From: Hyphomonas sp.
Lineage (GTDB): Bacteria > Pseudomonadota > Alphaproteobacteria > Caulobacterales > Hyphomonadaceae
Direction: 5' to 3'
NCBI RefSeq assembly: GCF_022844445.1
Contig: NZ_JALHLS010000021.1
Span: forward strand, 1-45,423
DNA: 45,423 bases
Below are positions 8,017 through 15,086 of the stretch, piece by piece. Below the pieces are notes generated by a model that worked only from the letters and a program-made list of their open reading frames with translations, searched no databases and was not told the DNA's origin. The position numbers and the translations under genes were made by a program. The number at the start of each line of letters is the position of its first letter. Positions within the stretch are counted from its first letter, which is position 1.

Positions 8017-8625
8017 ATGGCAGCCAGGATTGCCCTGTTCGACCTCGGCGGCGTGATCCTGGATTGGTCGCCGGCCCGTCTCTATCGCCAGATCTTCGCT
8101 GATTCCGCCGAATGCGACCGGTTTCTCGAGACTGTGTGCACGATGGACTGGCATACCCGCCATGATGCCGGGATCAGTTTCGCGGACAATGCCGCCGAAC
8201 TGGTGCTTAAATTTCCGCAATACGAAACCCAGATCCGCGCCTGGCAAGGCCGGTTCATGGAAATGTTCGACGGCTGCATAGCCGGCAGCGAGCGCCTTGT
8301 CGAAAACCTCGCCGGAAGCGGCCGGCCGCTCTATGCCCTCTCCAACATGCCCGCCGAAATCTGGCCGGAGGTACGCGCCGCCTTTCCGGTGCTCTCCCGC
8401 TTCCGGCAGGTCGTGGTCTCGGGGGAGATCAAGCTGGTGAAGCCGGACCCGAAAATCTTTCACTACACCCTCTCGCGCATGGGCGGCGCTTCCCCGGACG
8501 AAGTGCTTTTCATTGACGACTTGCCGCGCAATGTGGCGACCGCCGATGCGCTCGGCTTCCGTACGCACCTCTTCCGGGGCGCCGCGGGCCTTGAGCGCGC
8601 GCTGATCCTCGAAGGCCTGCTCTAG
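8017..8625 (+). CDS. HAD-superfamily phosphatase (YihX-like)
   Basis: 202-aa HAD hydrolase. Motif I is FDLGGV at residues 8-13: the nucleophile Asp9 is present, but the usual second Asp is Gly11, as in the YihX subgroup (DLGNV), which dephosphorylates small sugar phosphates. Motif II is YALSNMP, motif III Lys lies in KLVKPDPKIF, and motif IV is EVLFIDDLPRN. GAGG lies about 8 nt before ATG 8017. Cytoplasmic; substrate unknown. It is 31 bp downstream of rpmJ and may be co-transcribed with it. Confidence 0.88.
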   Translation: MAARIALFDLGGVILDWSPARLYRQIFADSAECDRFLETVCTMDWHTRHDAGISFADNAAELVLKFPQYETQIRAWQGRFMEMFDGCIAGSERLVENLAGSGRPLYALSNMPAEIWPEVRAAFPVLSRFRQVVVSGEIKLVKPDPKIFHYTLSRMGGASPDEVLFIDDLPRNVATADALGFRTHLFRGAAGLERALILEGLL

Positions 8626-8678
8626 CCTTCTGAGCGCAGTCATTGCCGCGCCCCTGCCCTCGCGCCATATTGCCCTTC

Positions 8679-9212
8679 ATGTTCAAACCTCTGCTCGCGG
8701 CCCTTCTCATCGTCTTCGCGCCCGTGGCCCATGCCGCGCCGACTGAAGAGATGTTCGCCAAGCTGAAGGCCGCTACCGAGGAGGCTGAAGCCGCCGACGT
8801 TGCCGCCGACATCTGGGCGACCTGGCTGGAATCTGGCTCGCCCACGGTGGACCTACTGATGCAGAGAACCATGGAAGCCTTCGAGGCTGAGGATACCGAC
8901 ACCGCGCACGAACTGCTCGACCGCGTGATCCTGCTGAAGCCGGACTATGCCGAGGCGTACCACCGCCGCGCCGGCCTGTTCCTTGCCGAGGAAAACTATC
9001 CGGAAGCGTTCCGCGATCTCAATGAGGCGCTGAAACTTGAACCGCGCCATTTCGGCGCGTGGCTTGGCATGGGCGTGATGCTGGAAAATCTCGGCGGCGC
9101 GAAGGAAGCCCTGACGAGCTACCGCGAGGCGCTCGCGATCTATCCCCTGATGCCGCAGGCCCGCTCAGCGGCAGACCGGCTCGCCAAGGCCGCCGAAGGC
9201 CAGGAGCTTTGA
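8679..9212 (+). CDS. Exported tetratricopeptide-repeat protein
   Basis: 177-aa protein with a clear Sec signal peptide (MFKPLLAALLIVFAPVAHAA) and, after a helical linker, two to three TPR units (about residues 75-170; YAEAYHRRAGLFLAEENYPE and FGAWLGMGVMLENLGG are typical TPR helices). TPRs bind partner proteins; the partner here is unknown. ATG 8679 is chosen because it begins the signal peptide; an upstream in-frame ATG at 8643 would add 12 residues in front of it. The 3' end runs into the alpha/beta-hydrolase gene, suggesting a two-gene operon. Confidence 0.85.
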   Translation: MFKPLLAALLIVFAPVAHAAPTEEMFAKLKAATEEAEAADVAADIWATWLESGSPTVDLLMQRTMEAFEAEDTDTAHELLDRVILLKPDYAEAYHRRAGLFLAEENYPEAFRDLNEALKLEPRHFGAWLGMGVMLENLGGAKEALTSYREALAIYPLMPQARSAADRLAKAAEGQEL

Positions 9213-9217
9213 AACGC

Positions 9218-10159
9218 ATGCTCACCGTGATGTTGGCGACGGTCTCCGCGCTGGGCCTTGGCGCGTGCCTGACCAGCATGGCCTATACCTCCAAGGTGGA
9301 GCGCGCCTATCCCGCCGAAGGCGAGATGCTGGAGGTCGGCGGTCGCCGCGTGCATGTTATCCGCCAGGGCGCGTCGGGGCCGGTCGTGCTGATGATCCAC
9401 GGCGCCAGCGCCAATGCGCGCGAATTTGACTGGACGCTCGCCCCGCGCCTCTCCGGCGACATGCGCGTGCTGATGGCCGACCGGCCGGGGCATGGCTATT
9501 CCCAGCGTTTTGACGACGCTGAAACGCTCGGCGCGCAGGCCCGCCAGATGGCCGGCGTGCTGGACCAGCTGGCGCCTGGCGAAAAGGCCGTGATCGTCGG
9601 CCACTCGTTCGGCGGCGCGGTGGCCTTGCGCCTCGCGCTCGACCGGCCGGACATCGTCTCAGGCCTCGTGCTGCTCGCGCCGGTCACGCATGACTGGGGC
9701 GATGGCGGCACCGCCTGGTACAACTCACTCGCCGCCCCGCCGGTGATCGGCCCTGTGTTCAGCCAGCTCCTGCCGCTCGCCGGACCTGCGCAGGTGAAAG
9801 GCGGCATCGAGTCTGTGTTCAGGCCCGCCCCGGCCCCGGACGGCTATTATGAGAACTCCGCCCTCGGACTGCTCTTCCGCCCGTCAAACTTCCGTGCCAA
9901 CGCGCGCGACGTGATGGCCCTCAAGGAGGAACTGGCCGTGCAGTCCGCACGCTACCCCGGGCTGACCATGCCGATCGTCGGCTTCTCCGGCAGCCAGGAC
10001 ACGGTCGTGTCTCCGAAACTGCATATCGGGCGGCTCAGGAAGCAGGCCGCCGTGGAACTCGTGATTTTGCCGGACCAAGGTCACATGCCGCACCACGGCG
10101 AAGGTGACGCTGTGGCTGACGCGATCCGGCGTCTGGCGCTCGTGCGCGAGACCCGCTAA
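9218..10159 (+). CDS. Alpha/beta-hydrolase fold protein, probable lipoprotein
   Basis: 313-aa serine hydrolase. The N-terminus is a lipoprotein-type signal with lipobox LGAC (Cys17). Catalytic elements seen are the oxyanion loop MIHGASAN, ADRPGHGYS, the nucleophile Ser130 in VGHSFGGA, an acid Asp in FSGSQDTVV and the His in DQGHMPHHGE. Substrate is unknown; the family covers esterases, lipases and epoxide hydrolases. ATG 9218 is 11 nt after an AGGAG; TTG 9209, which overlaps the TPR gene stop, is an in-frame alternative adding MKR but sits only 2 nt from the AGGAG. Likely coupled to the preceding TPR gene. Confidence 0.85.
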   Translation: MLTVMLATVSALGLGACLTSMAYTSKVERAYPAEGEMLEVGGRRVHVIRQGASGPVVLMIHGASANAREFDWTLAPRLSGDMRVLMADRPGHGYSQRFDDAETLGAQARQMAGVLDQLAPGEKAVIVGHSFGGAVALRLALDRPDIVSGLVLLAPVTHDWGDGGTAWYNSLAAPPVIGPVFSQLLPLAGPAQVKGGIESVFRPAPAPDGYYENSALGLLFRPSNFRANARDVMALKEELAVQSARYPGLTMPIVGFSGSQDTVVSPKLHIGRLRKQAAVELVILPDQGHMPHHGEGDAVADAIRRLALVRETR

Positions 10160-10201
10160 GAGCCTCCCCTTCGCCAGATTCACCCCCGCAAAGGATACGC
10201 C

Positions 10202-10465
10202 ATGGCCGACGATGCCGAGATCACCAAGATCGATGAAACCACCCGGGAAAAACTCCGCCAGACAGTCGCCAAGATCGAGCGCCTTGAAGAGGAAAAGAAG
10301 GAAGTGGCCGAGCAGATCAAGGAAGTCTACGGCGAGGCGAAAGCCATCGGCTTCGATACCAAGGCCTTGCGCCAGGTGATCCGCCTGCGGAAGATCGAGA
10401 AGGCTGAGCGCGATGAGCAGGAGATGATCCTGGAAACCTACCTGATCGCGCTTGGCGAGCTCTGA
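10202..10465 (+). CDS. gapR: GapR nucleoid-associated protein (DUF2312)
   Basis: 87-aa acidic-to-basic helical protein of the DUF2312 family, with the hallmark segment [20 protein letters not shown] and the following [15 protein letters not shown]. In Caulobacter, GapR is an essential chromosome-associated protein that binds AT-rich and overtwisted DNA ahead of replication forks and RNA polymerase, and stimulates topoisomerases. Length matches the family (80-90 aa). AAGGA lies 6 nt before ATG 10202. It is followed by a small basic protein gene 38 bp downstream. Confidence 0.93.
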   Translation: MADDAEITKIDETTREKLRQTVAKIERLEEEKKEVAEQIKEVYGEAKAIGFDTKALRQVIRLRKIEKAERDEQEMILETYLIALGEL

Positions 10466-10503
10466 GATTGCCTGTGGCACGCAAATCGCCTTAGGTATTC
10501 TGT

Positions 10504-10998
10504 ATGGCCAGGGAGGTTGATGAGCGGAAAAAGCGCGCCGCGCTGCGTAAGCTGCGTCGGGCGGCGGAACTTGCCGCGCAGGGCCTTGGCCCGCCCCTGT
10601 CCGATTGGGAAGCCGCCTTCCTGGAAGAGGTTGAAGGACGTATCGAGAAGTTCGGCTCGGCCTTTGCCGACCCCATGAAGGGCGCCGATGGCGAAGCCCT
10701 TTCCGGCCTCCAGCAGGCCAAGCTACGCGAGATCGACAAGAAGGCGCGCGGAAAGGGGGGAAAGGGCCTGAAAGCCCGCAAACCCATGGGCGCAAAGCAT
10801 CGCGGGCACCGGCCGGACCGGGACGCCGATATCGCGGCGGCCAGGGCCCCCGAGCCTGCGCCGGAGCCGCCAGCGCGCACCCGCCCTGCCCTCGTTCCCG
10901 TGAACGGCCTCGCCGGCACCGGAAACGTCACGCCGCTGCGGCGTGCCAAGCCCCGTCTCACTGTAATTGAAGGCGGTGGCCAAAAACCGGGAAACTAA
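10504..10998 (+). CDS. Hypothetical small basic protein
   Basis: 164-aa protein of unknown function. Residues 1-90 are charged and helical (VDERKKRAALRKLRRAAELA; LSDWEAAFLEEVEGRIEKFG). A Lys/Gly/Arg-rich linker follows (ARGKGGKGLKARKPMGAKHR), then a Pro/Ala-rich low-complexity tail ending LRRAKPRLTVIEGGG. There is no signal peptide or membrane segment, so it is cytoplasmic and may bind nucleic acid, but that is only inferred from charge. It lies 38 bp behind gapR on the same strand. The GGGAG visible near its start lies after the ATG, so the ribosome-binding site is unclear. Confidence 0.7.
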   Translation: MAREVDERKKRAALRKLRRAAELAAQGLGPPLSDWEAAFLEEVEGRIEKFGSAFADPMKGADGEALSGLQQAKLREIDKKARGKGGKGLKARKPMGAKHRGHRPDRDADIAAARAPEPAPEPPARTRPALVPVNGLAGTGNVTPLRRAKPRLTVIEGGGQKPGN

Positions 10999-11024
10999 TT
11001 GCGCGCGCCGAGCGTATAGGGATC

Positions 11025-11909
11025 ATGACAGAGATCTCCGCTCCGGCTTTCCCTCGCTGCGTCCTGATTACCGGGGCGTCCACAGGCATCGGCCATGCCG
11101 CTGCCCATCACCTCTCCGCCGAAGGTTTCACGGTGTTTGCCGGGGTGCGCTCCGAATCCGACGGCTTCAGGCTGAAGGACGGCGCCGCCGGGGACCTGCG
11201 CCCGATCATCCTTGATGTCACCCGCCCCGAACAGGTCGAGGCGGCTGTCGCCACGATCTCGAAGGCGCTCGGCAAGCGCCGTCTCACCGGGCTCGTCAAC
11301 AATGCCGGCATCGCCAAGATGGGACCATTGGCCCTCCAGCCACTGAAGGATTTCGAGGCGCACTTTGCCGTCAACGTCTTCGGCATGCTGCGCGTGACGC
11401 AGGCCTTCGTGCCCCTCCTCGGCAGCGATCCCGCCCGCGAAGGCCCGCCCGGCCGCATTGTCACCATCACCTCCGTGGGCGGGCGCATCGCCTCGCCTTT
11501 CCTCGGCGCCTACACGGCGACCAAGCATGCCAACGAGGCGATGACCGACACGCTGCGCCGCGAACTCGCCCTCTACGGCATCGACGCCATCGCCATCGGC
11601 CCCGGCTCCGTGAAGACACCCATCTGGGACAAGGCTGAGAAGGACAATTCAGAAGGCCCTTATGACGGCACCGACTATGCCGCGCCGCTGAAGCTCTTCG
11701 AGAACGCGATGCTGAACGGCGGACGCACCGGCCTTCCCGCGAAACAGATCGCCGAAGTCATCGAGACCGCGCTCTGCGCCCGCAAGCCGAAGGCGCGTTA
11801 TGCGCCTGTGCCGCAGAAGCTGACGAACTTCACGATCCCCACCCGCCTGCCCAAACGCGTGCTGGACGGGATTTTCATTTCCCGGTTCGGCCTGAAGCGG
11901 CGCCCCTGA
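11025..11909 (+). CDS. Short-chain dehydrogenase/reductase
   Basis: 294-aa classical SDR. The NAD(P)-binding motif is TGASTGIG near residue 17, NNAG is present (VNNAGIAKM), the catalytic Ser lies in ITSVGGR, and Tyr/Lys are in AYTATKHA (YxxxK). The post-catalytic PG segment (GPGSVKTPIWD) is present. Ends with a basic tail. The substrate is unknown; the layout resembles 17-beta-hydroxysteroid dehydrogenase/retinol dehydrogenase-like SDRs. AGGG precedes ATG 11025 closely. Confidence 0.9.
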   Translation: MTEISAPAFPRCVLITGASTGIGHAAAHHLSAEGFTVFAGVRSESDGFRLKDGAAGDLRPIILDVTRPEQVEAAVATISKALGKRRLTGLVNNAGIAKMGPLALQPLKDFEAHFAVNVFGMLRVTQAFVPLLGSDPAREGPPGRIVTITSVGGRIASPFLGAYTATKHANEAMTDTLRRELALYGIDAIAIGPGSVKTPIWDKAEKDNSEGPYDGTDYAAPLKLFENAMLNGGRTGLPAKQIAEVIETALCARKPKARYAPVPQKLTNFTIPTRLPKRVLDGIFISRFGLKRRP

Positions 11910-11996
11910 AAGAGGGCACTCCGATCTAATTTCCTGAAATAATAGAATATTTTTTGCCCTGTTTTTGATCAGGTCTGTCCGGTGCAAACTTGCGGC

Positions 11997-12407
11997 ATGA
12001 CAAAGACCAATCCGCCGAAGAAGCCCGCCCGAAAGAAAGAGCCCAAGACCGTCCGGCTCGAGTTCGATTTCTCCGGCATCCCTGCCGGCAGTCTGATGTT
12101 CGTGGCAACGCCCGACATCATTGAGGACTACATACGCCGGATTCCGAGAGGCGAGACGCGAAGCATCCTCGCGATGCGGCGCGAGATCGCCCGCCGGCGC
12201 AAGTGCGATGCAACCTGTCCTGTCTCCACCGCCATTTTCGTTCGCATGGTGGCTGAACGTGCTCTTAAGGATATCGCCGCGGGCATTCCAGTCTCCGAGG
12301 TCGCGCCATTTTGGCGGATCATTTCCTCAACCGACAAGATTGCGAAACGCCTGTCAGCTGATTCGGCCTGGATCGACACACAGCGCACGCTGGAATCTCG
12401 AGCTTAG
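11997..12407 (+). CDS. Conserved hypothetical protein
   Basis: 136-aa cytoplasmic protein. The N-terminus is Lys/Pro-rich (KKPARKKEPK), followed by a compact domain with RIPRGETRSILAMRREIARR, then CDATCPVSTAIFVRMVAERA and VSEVAPFWRIISS. The two cysteines (in CDATCP) and the SEVAPFWR segment look strongly conserved. I have seen this pattern in proteins loosely labelled as methylated-DNA-protein cysteine methyltransferase-like, but the PCHR active-site motif is not there, so I do not assign that activity. ATG 11997 lacks a clear Shine-Dalgarno; GTG 11982 is an alternative. It is preceded by an AT-rich stretch likely to hold its promoter. Confidence 0.7.
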   Translation: MTKTNPPKKPARKKEPKTVRLEFDFSGIPAGSLMFVATPDIIEDYIRRIPRGETRSILAMRREIARRRKCDATCPVSTAIFVRMVAERALKDIAAGIPVSEVAPFWRIISSTDKIAKRLSADSAWIDTQRTLESRA

Positions 12408-12468
12408 TTCTGCCCTTGACGCCCGTCGCGGAAAGGCGCCGCATGTCGCCGCGAAACAGGAGGAATAC

Positions 12469-13353
12469 ATGGCAGATCTCAAGGGTAAAGTAGCCGTCAT
12501 TACCGGCGCCGCGAGCGGTATTGGCCTCGCAGGCGTCGAGGTCTTCATTGCAGCCGGTGCCAAGGTTATCGCGGGCGACATTCAGGACGAGAAGGGCCGC
12601 GCCCTCGAGACGCGCTTCGGCAAGGACAAGCTGCGCTTCGTCCACTGCGACGTGACCGACATGGACCAGCTGAAAGCCGTCATGGATGCGGCGCCGGCCG
12701 CCTTCGGCTCGCTCGATATCGTCTGGAACAATGCCGGCCATGGCGGCACCAACACCTCGGTCGAGGAGCTTGACCTCGACGGTTACGACCAGACCATGAA
12801 CCTTCTGCTGAAACAGGTTTTCGCCGGTACCAAGTTCGCCATCCCGCACATGAAAGCGAAGGGCGGCTCGATCATCAACACGTCCTCGATCAGCGCAGTG
12901 ACCGCCGGCTATGCGCCGATCACCTACTCGGTCGCCAAGAAGGGCGTCGCACACTTCTCGAAACTCGCCGCTGCCGAGCTCTCCAAATACAGGATCCGCG
13001 TCAACGCCATCCTGCCGGGCTTCATCGCCACTTCGATCTTTGGTGCCTCGCTCGGCCTGCCCCGCGAAGCAGCCGACCAGATGGCTGAGATGCTGGCCCA
13101 GGCCGGGGGCAAGATGCAGCCGATCGGCCGCGTCGGGCGCGGCACCGACATCGCCGAGATGGCCGCCTTCCTCGCCTCGGACGCCGCAGGTTTCATCACG
13201 GGCGCGGAATTCCTGGTCGATGGCGGCATGTGCGTCGGCCCGCGCCACAGCTGGGACGAGACCGCCGCCAGCCCGCTCCTCGACTCGCTTGGCATCACGC
13301 CGGAACAGGCCGAGCAGATGCGCCTCGCCCAGGCCGCGGCCGCTCAGTCCTGA
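12469..13353 (+). CDS. Short-chain dehydrogenase/reductase (glucose/ribitol-dehydrogenase type)
   Basis: 294-aa classical SDR starting MADLKGKVAVITGAASGIG. NAD(P) motif TGAASGIG; an acidic residue (Asp) at the end of beta-2 (AGDIQDEKG) favours NAD+. NNAG (WNNAGHGG), Ser in NTSSISAV, Tyr-x3-Lys in TYSVAKKG, and the tail FITGAEFLVDGGM. Excellent AGGAGG before ATG 12469. The C-terminus has an extra extension of about 35 residues (SWDETAASPLLDSLG) beyond the usual core. The 3' end overlaps the convergent gene at 13344-13628 by 10 nt. Substrate unknown. Confidence 0.92.
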   Translation: MADLKGKVAVITGAASGIGLAGVEVFIAAGAKVIAGDIQDEKGRALETRFGKDKLRFVHCDVTDMDQLKAVMDAAPAAFGSLDIVWNNAGHGGTNTSVEELDLDGYDQTMNLLLKQVFAGTKFAIPHMKAKGGSIINTSSISAVTAGYAPITYSVAKKGVAHFSKLAAAELSKYRIRVNAILPGFIATSIFGASLGLPREAADQMAEMLAQAGGKMQPIGRVGRGTDIAEMAAFLASDAAGFITGAEFLVDGGMCVGPRHSWDETAASPLLDSLGITPEQAEQMRLAQAAAAQS

Positions 13354-13628
13354 GAGGCTGCGGCCTGCTGCGGCACCGTCTCGACGGCGCTCAGCAGCTC
13401 TTCCAGTGTCGCAGCTTCCTGAAAGAGGTTGCCCCGGTCGTCACTCAGGGCGTAGCCTGTTTCAGTCCGGGTCAGGGGAAAGCGCCGCCAGTGTGTCAGT
13501 GTACGGAATATCCAGACGGTCTCCGGATGCTCGCCCGCTGCCGCCCAGCCGGTCCACATATGGCTCACCGGCAGGCTGCGCCAGAGCCGGTCGATCTCGT
13601 CGATCTCCCCGGGTGAAAAACTCGGCAT
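13344..13628 (-). CDS. Hypothetical small protein
   Basis: 94-aa soluble protein of unknown function: MPSFSPGEIDEIDRLWRSL, then WIFRTLTHWRRFPLTRTETG and an Ala-rich tail. The aromatic middle suggests a small folded domain. ATG 13628 has GGAGGGG about 9 nt upstream, and the upstream in-frame ATG (13676) would run into the opposite gene. It overlaps the divergent EamA gene at its start codon (shared CATG) and the convergent SDR gene at its stop, so it is tightly packed between two plus-strand genes. Confidence 0.65.
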   Translation of the reverse strand: MPSFSPGEIDEIDRLWRSLPVSHMWTGWAAAGEHPETVWIFRTLTHWRRFPLTRTETGYALSDDRGNLFQEAATLEELLSAVETVPQQAAASQD

Positions 13629-14577
13629 GAGCTCTGGCCCCTCCCCTGCGCCGCAGCGCCGTCCCCTGTCCGGCAATCTTCAGGGTGCGCTCTGGATGAT
13701 TGTTTCCGGCGCAGGCTACACGCTCCACCTCGCCCTCGCCAAGGAAATCACGGCAGATATCCACCCGGTCTTCCTCGCCTTCTGGCGCAGCTTCTTTGCC
13801 TTCCTGCTGGCCTCGCCTTTCATCGTGTTCGGCGCCGTGAAGCTGCACACGGCGCGCTTCGGCGCCCTCGTCACGCGCAGCCTGATCGGCTCGGCGGGCT
13901 TCGTCTTCGGCCTCATCGCCATCTGGCCGGTCTTCGGCCTGCCGCTGGCGGAATTCAACGCCCTCAGCTTCACGCGGCCCCTGTTCGTCACTCTGCTCGC
14001 GGTCCTCCTTCTGCACGAGAAGGTCGGCATTCACCGCACGACAGCGGTGATCGTCGGCTTTTGCGGCGTCCTTGTCATGACCGCCGTGCCCGCCCTGCTC
14101 GGCACCGGCGGCGGCACGCACTTCAATGTCGGCAGCCTCTTCGCGATCCTGTCCTCACTCTGTTTCGCCTTCACCATCGTGCTGGTGAAATCGCTGACCG
14201 GCGTGCACTCACCCCTTGCCCTGCTGATCTGGGCGAACCTGCTTTCGTCCATCTTCATACTGCCGGCCGCCCTCGCCGTCTGGGCCTCGCCCAGCCTCGC
14301 GGAATGGGGCCTGATCCTCTCGATGGCGTTCTTCGGCGTCGTCGCCCAGTTCTGCTTCATCAAGGGCATGTCGATCGGAGATGCCTCGTTCCTCTCGCCG
14401 ATGGACTACCTGCGCCTGCCGATGGGCGCGACCGCCGACTGGGTCATGATCCGTGCCTTGCCCGGCCCCTTCGTCTGGGCCGGCGCCGGCATCATCGTGT
14501 TCTCCACGCTCTACATCACCTGGCGCGAGCACGTGACGAACCAGAAGAAACCCATCCTCCCGCCGAAGCTATTCTGA
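13627..14577 (+). CDS. EamA/DMT-family transporter
   Basis: 316-aa inner-membrane protein with ten predicted helices in two EamA repeats (about residues 20-145 and 160-305). Typical spots include LALAKEITADIHPVFLAFWR in repeat 1 and YLRLPMGATADWVM in repeat 2. The family exports metabolites, amino acids or drugs; the substrate is unknown. ATG 13627 shares CATG with the divergent gene's start. The stop overlaps the following lipoprotein gene (TGATG), implying translational coupling. Confidence 0.88.
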   Translation: MSSGPSPAPQRRPLSGNLQGALWMIVSGAGYTLHLALAKEITADIHPVFLAFWRSFFAFLLASPFIVFGAVKLHTARFGALVTRSLIGSAGFVFGLIAIWPVFGLPLAEFNALSFTRPLFVTLLAVLLLHEKVGIHRTTAVIVGFCGVLVMTAVPALLGTGGGTHFNVGSLFAILSSLCFAFTIVLVKSLTGVHSPLALLIWANLLSSIFILPAALAVWASPSLAEWGLILSMAFFGVVAQFCFIKGMSIGDASFLSPMDYLRLPMGATADWVMIRALPGPFVWAGAGIIVFSTLYITWREHVTNQKKPILPPKLF

Positions 14578-15074
14578 TGCCGAAATCCGCGACCCCTGCG
14601 AAACGCTGGCGCGGCTTTCTCGCCGCCACGATCAGCCTGTTTGCGGCCGGGTGCATCAAAGCCGGACCGCCGTCCCAATGCGATGCGCTGGAGTACACGG
14701 CGCTCTCCGGTCAGCAGATCAGCGCGATCGAGATTTATGATGGCAACAGCGAACGCCGGTCGCCAGAACCGCGCGTCACACTCCGTGACCCTGCACAGAT
14801 CTCGGCGCTGCAATCCTTTCTGCTTGCGCGCACAGACGGCTGGTTCATCCCGGCCGGCGAAACGCACGATCCGCAGACACGCAAGCCCAACTCGGTGATT
14901 ACGGCCGTTTTCAAGGACGGCGACGCCGCCATCGCACAGTTCGGCTACAGCCCGGCCGTTCTCGAAACCTCCGGCTGCGACTTTGAAGTGATCCTTATTC
15001 TGTCGCCCGCAGACAATGAGAGGACCGTCGAACTTCTCGGCGAAGCGCTCCCGCCGGCCGCGACCGGCGATTGA
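14577..15074 (+). CDS. Hypothetical lipoprotein
   Basis: 165-aa predicted lipoprotein: basic N-terminus, hydrophobic core and lipobox FAAGC (Cys26). The mature domain has two further cysteines (CDALEYT, SGCDFEV) and an alternating beta/alpha pattern (ITAVFKDGDAAIAQFGY). Function unknown. ATG overlaps the stop of the EamA transporter gene by one base, so it is probably made with it. It converges with the secreted-protein gene at 15087, leaving only 12 bp between stops. Confidence 0.75.
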   Translation: MPKSATPAKRWRGFLAATISLFAAGCIKAGPPSQCDALEYTALSGQQISAIEIYDGNSERRSPEPRVTLRDPAQISALQSFLLARTDGWFIPAGETHDPQTRKPNSVITAVFKDGDAAIAQFGYSPAVLETSGCDFEVILILSPADNERTVELLGEALPPAATGD

Positions 15075-15086
15075 GCGCGGCGCCCG

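Noticed and set aside
11997..12407. Methylguanine-DNA methyltransferase (ogt)
   Set aside because: The active-site PCHR motif and the following helix are absent; only a loose resemblance to proteins with that label.
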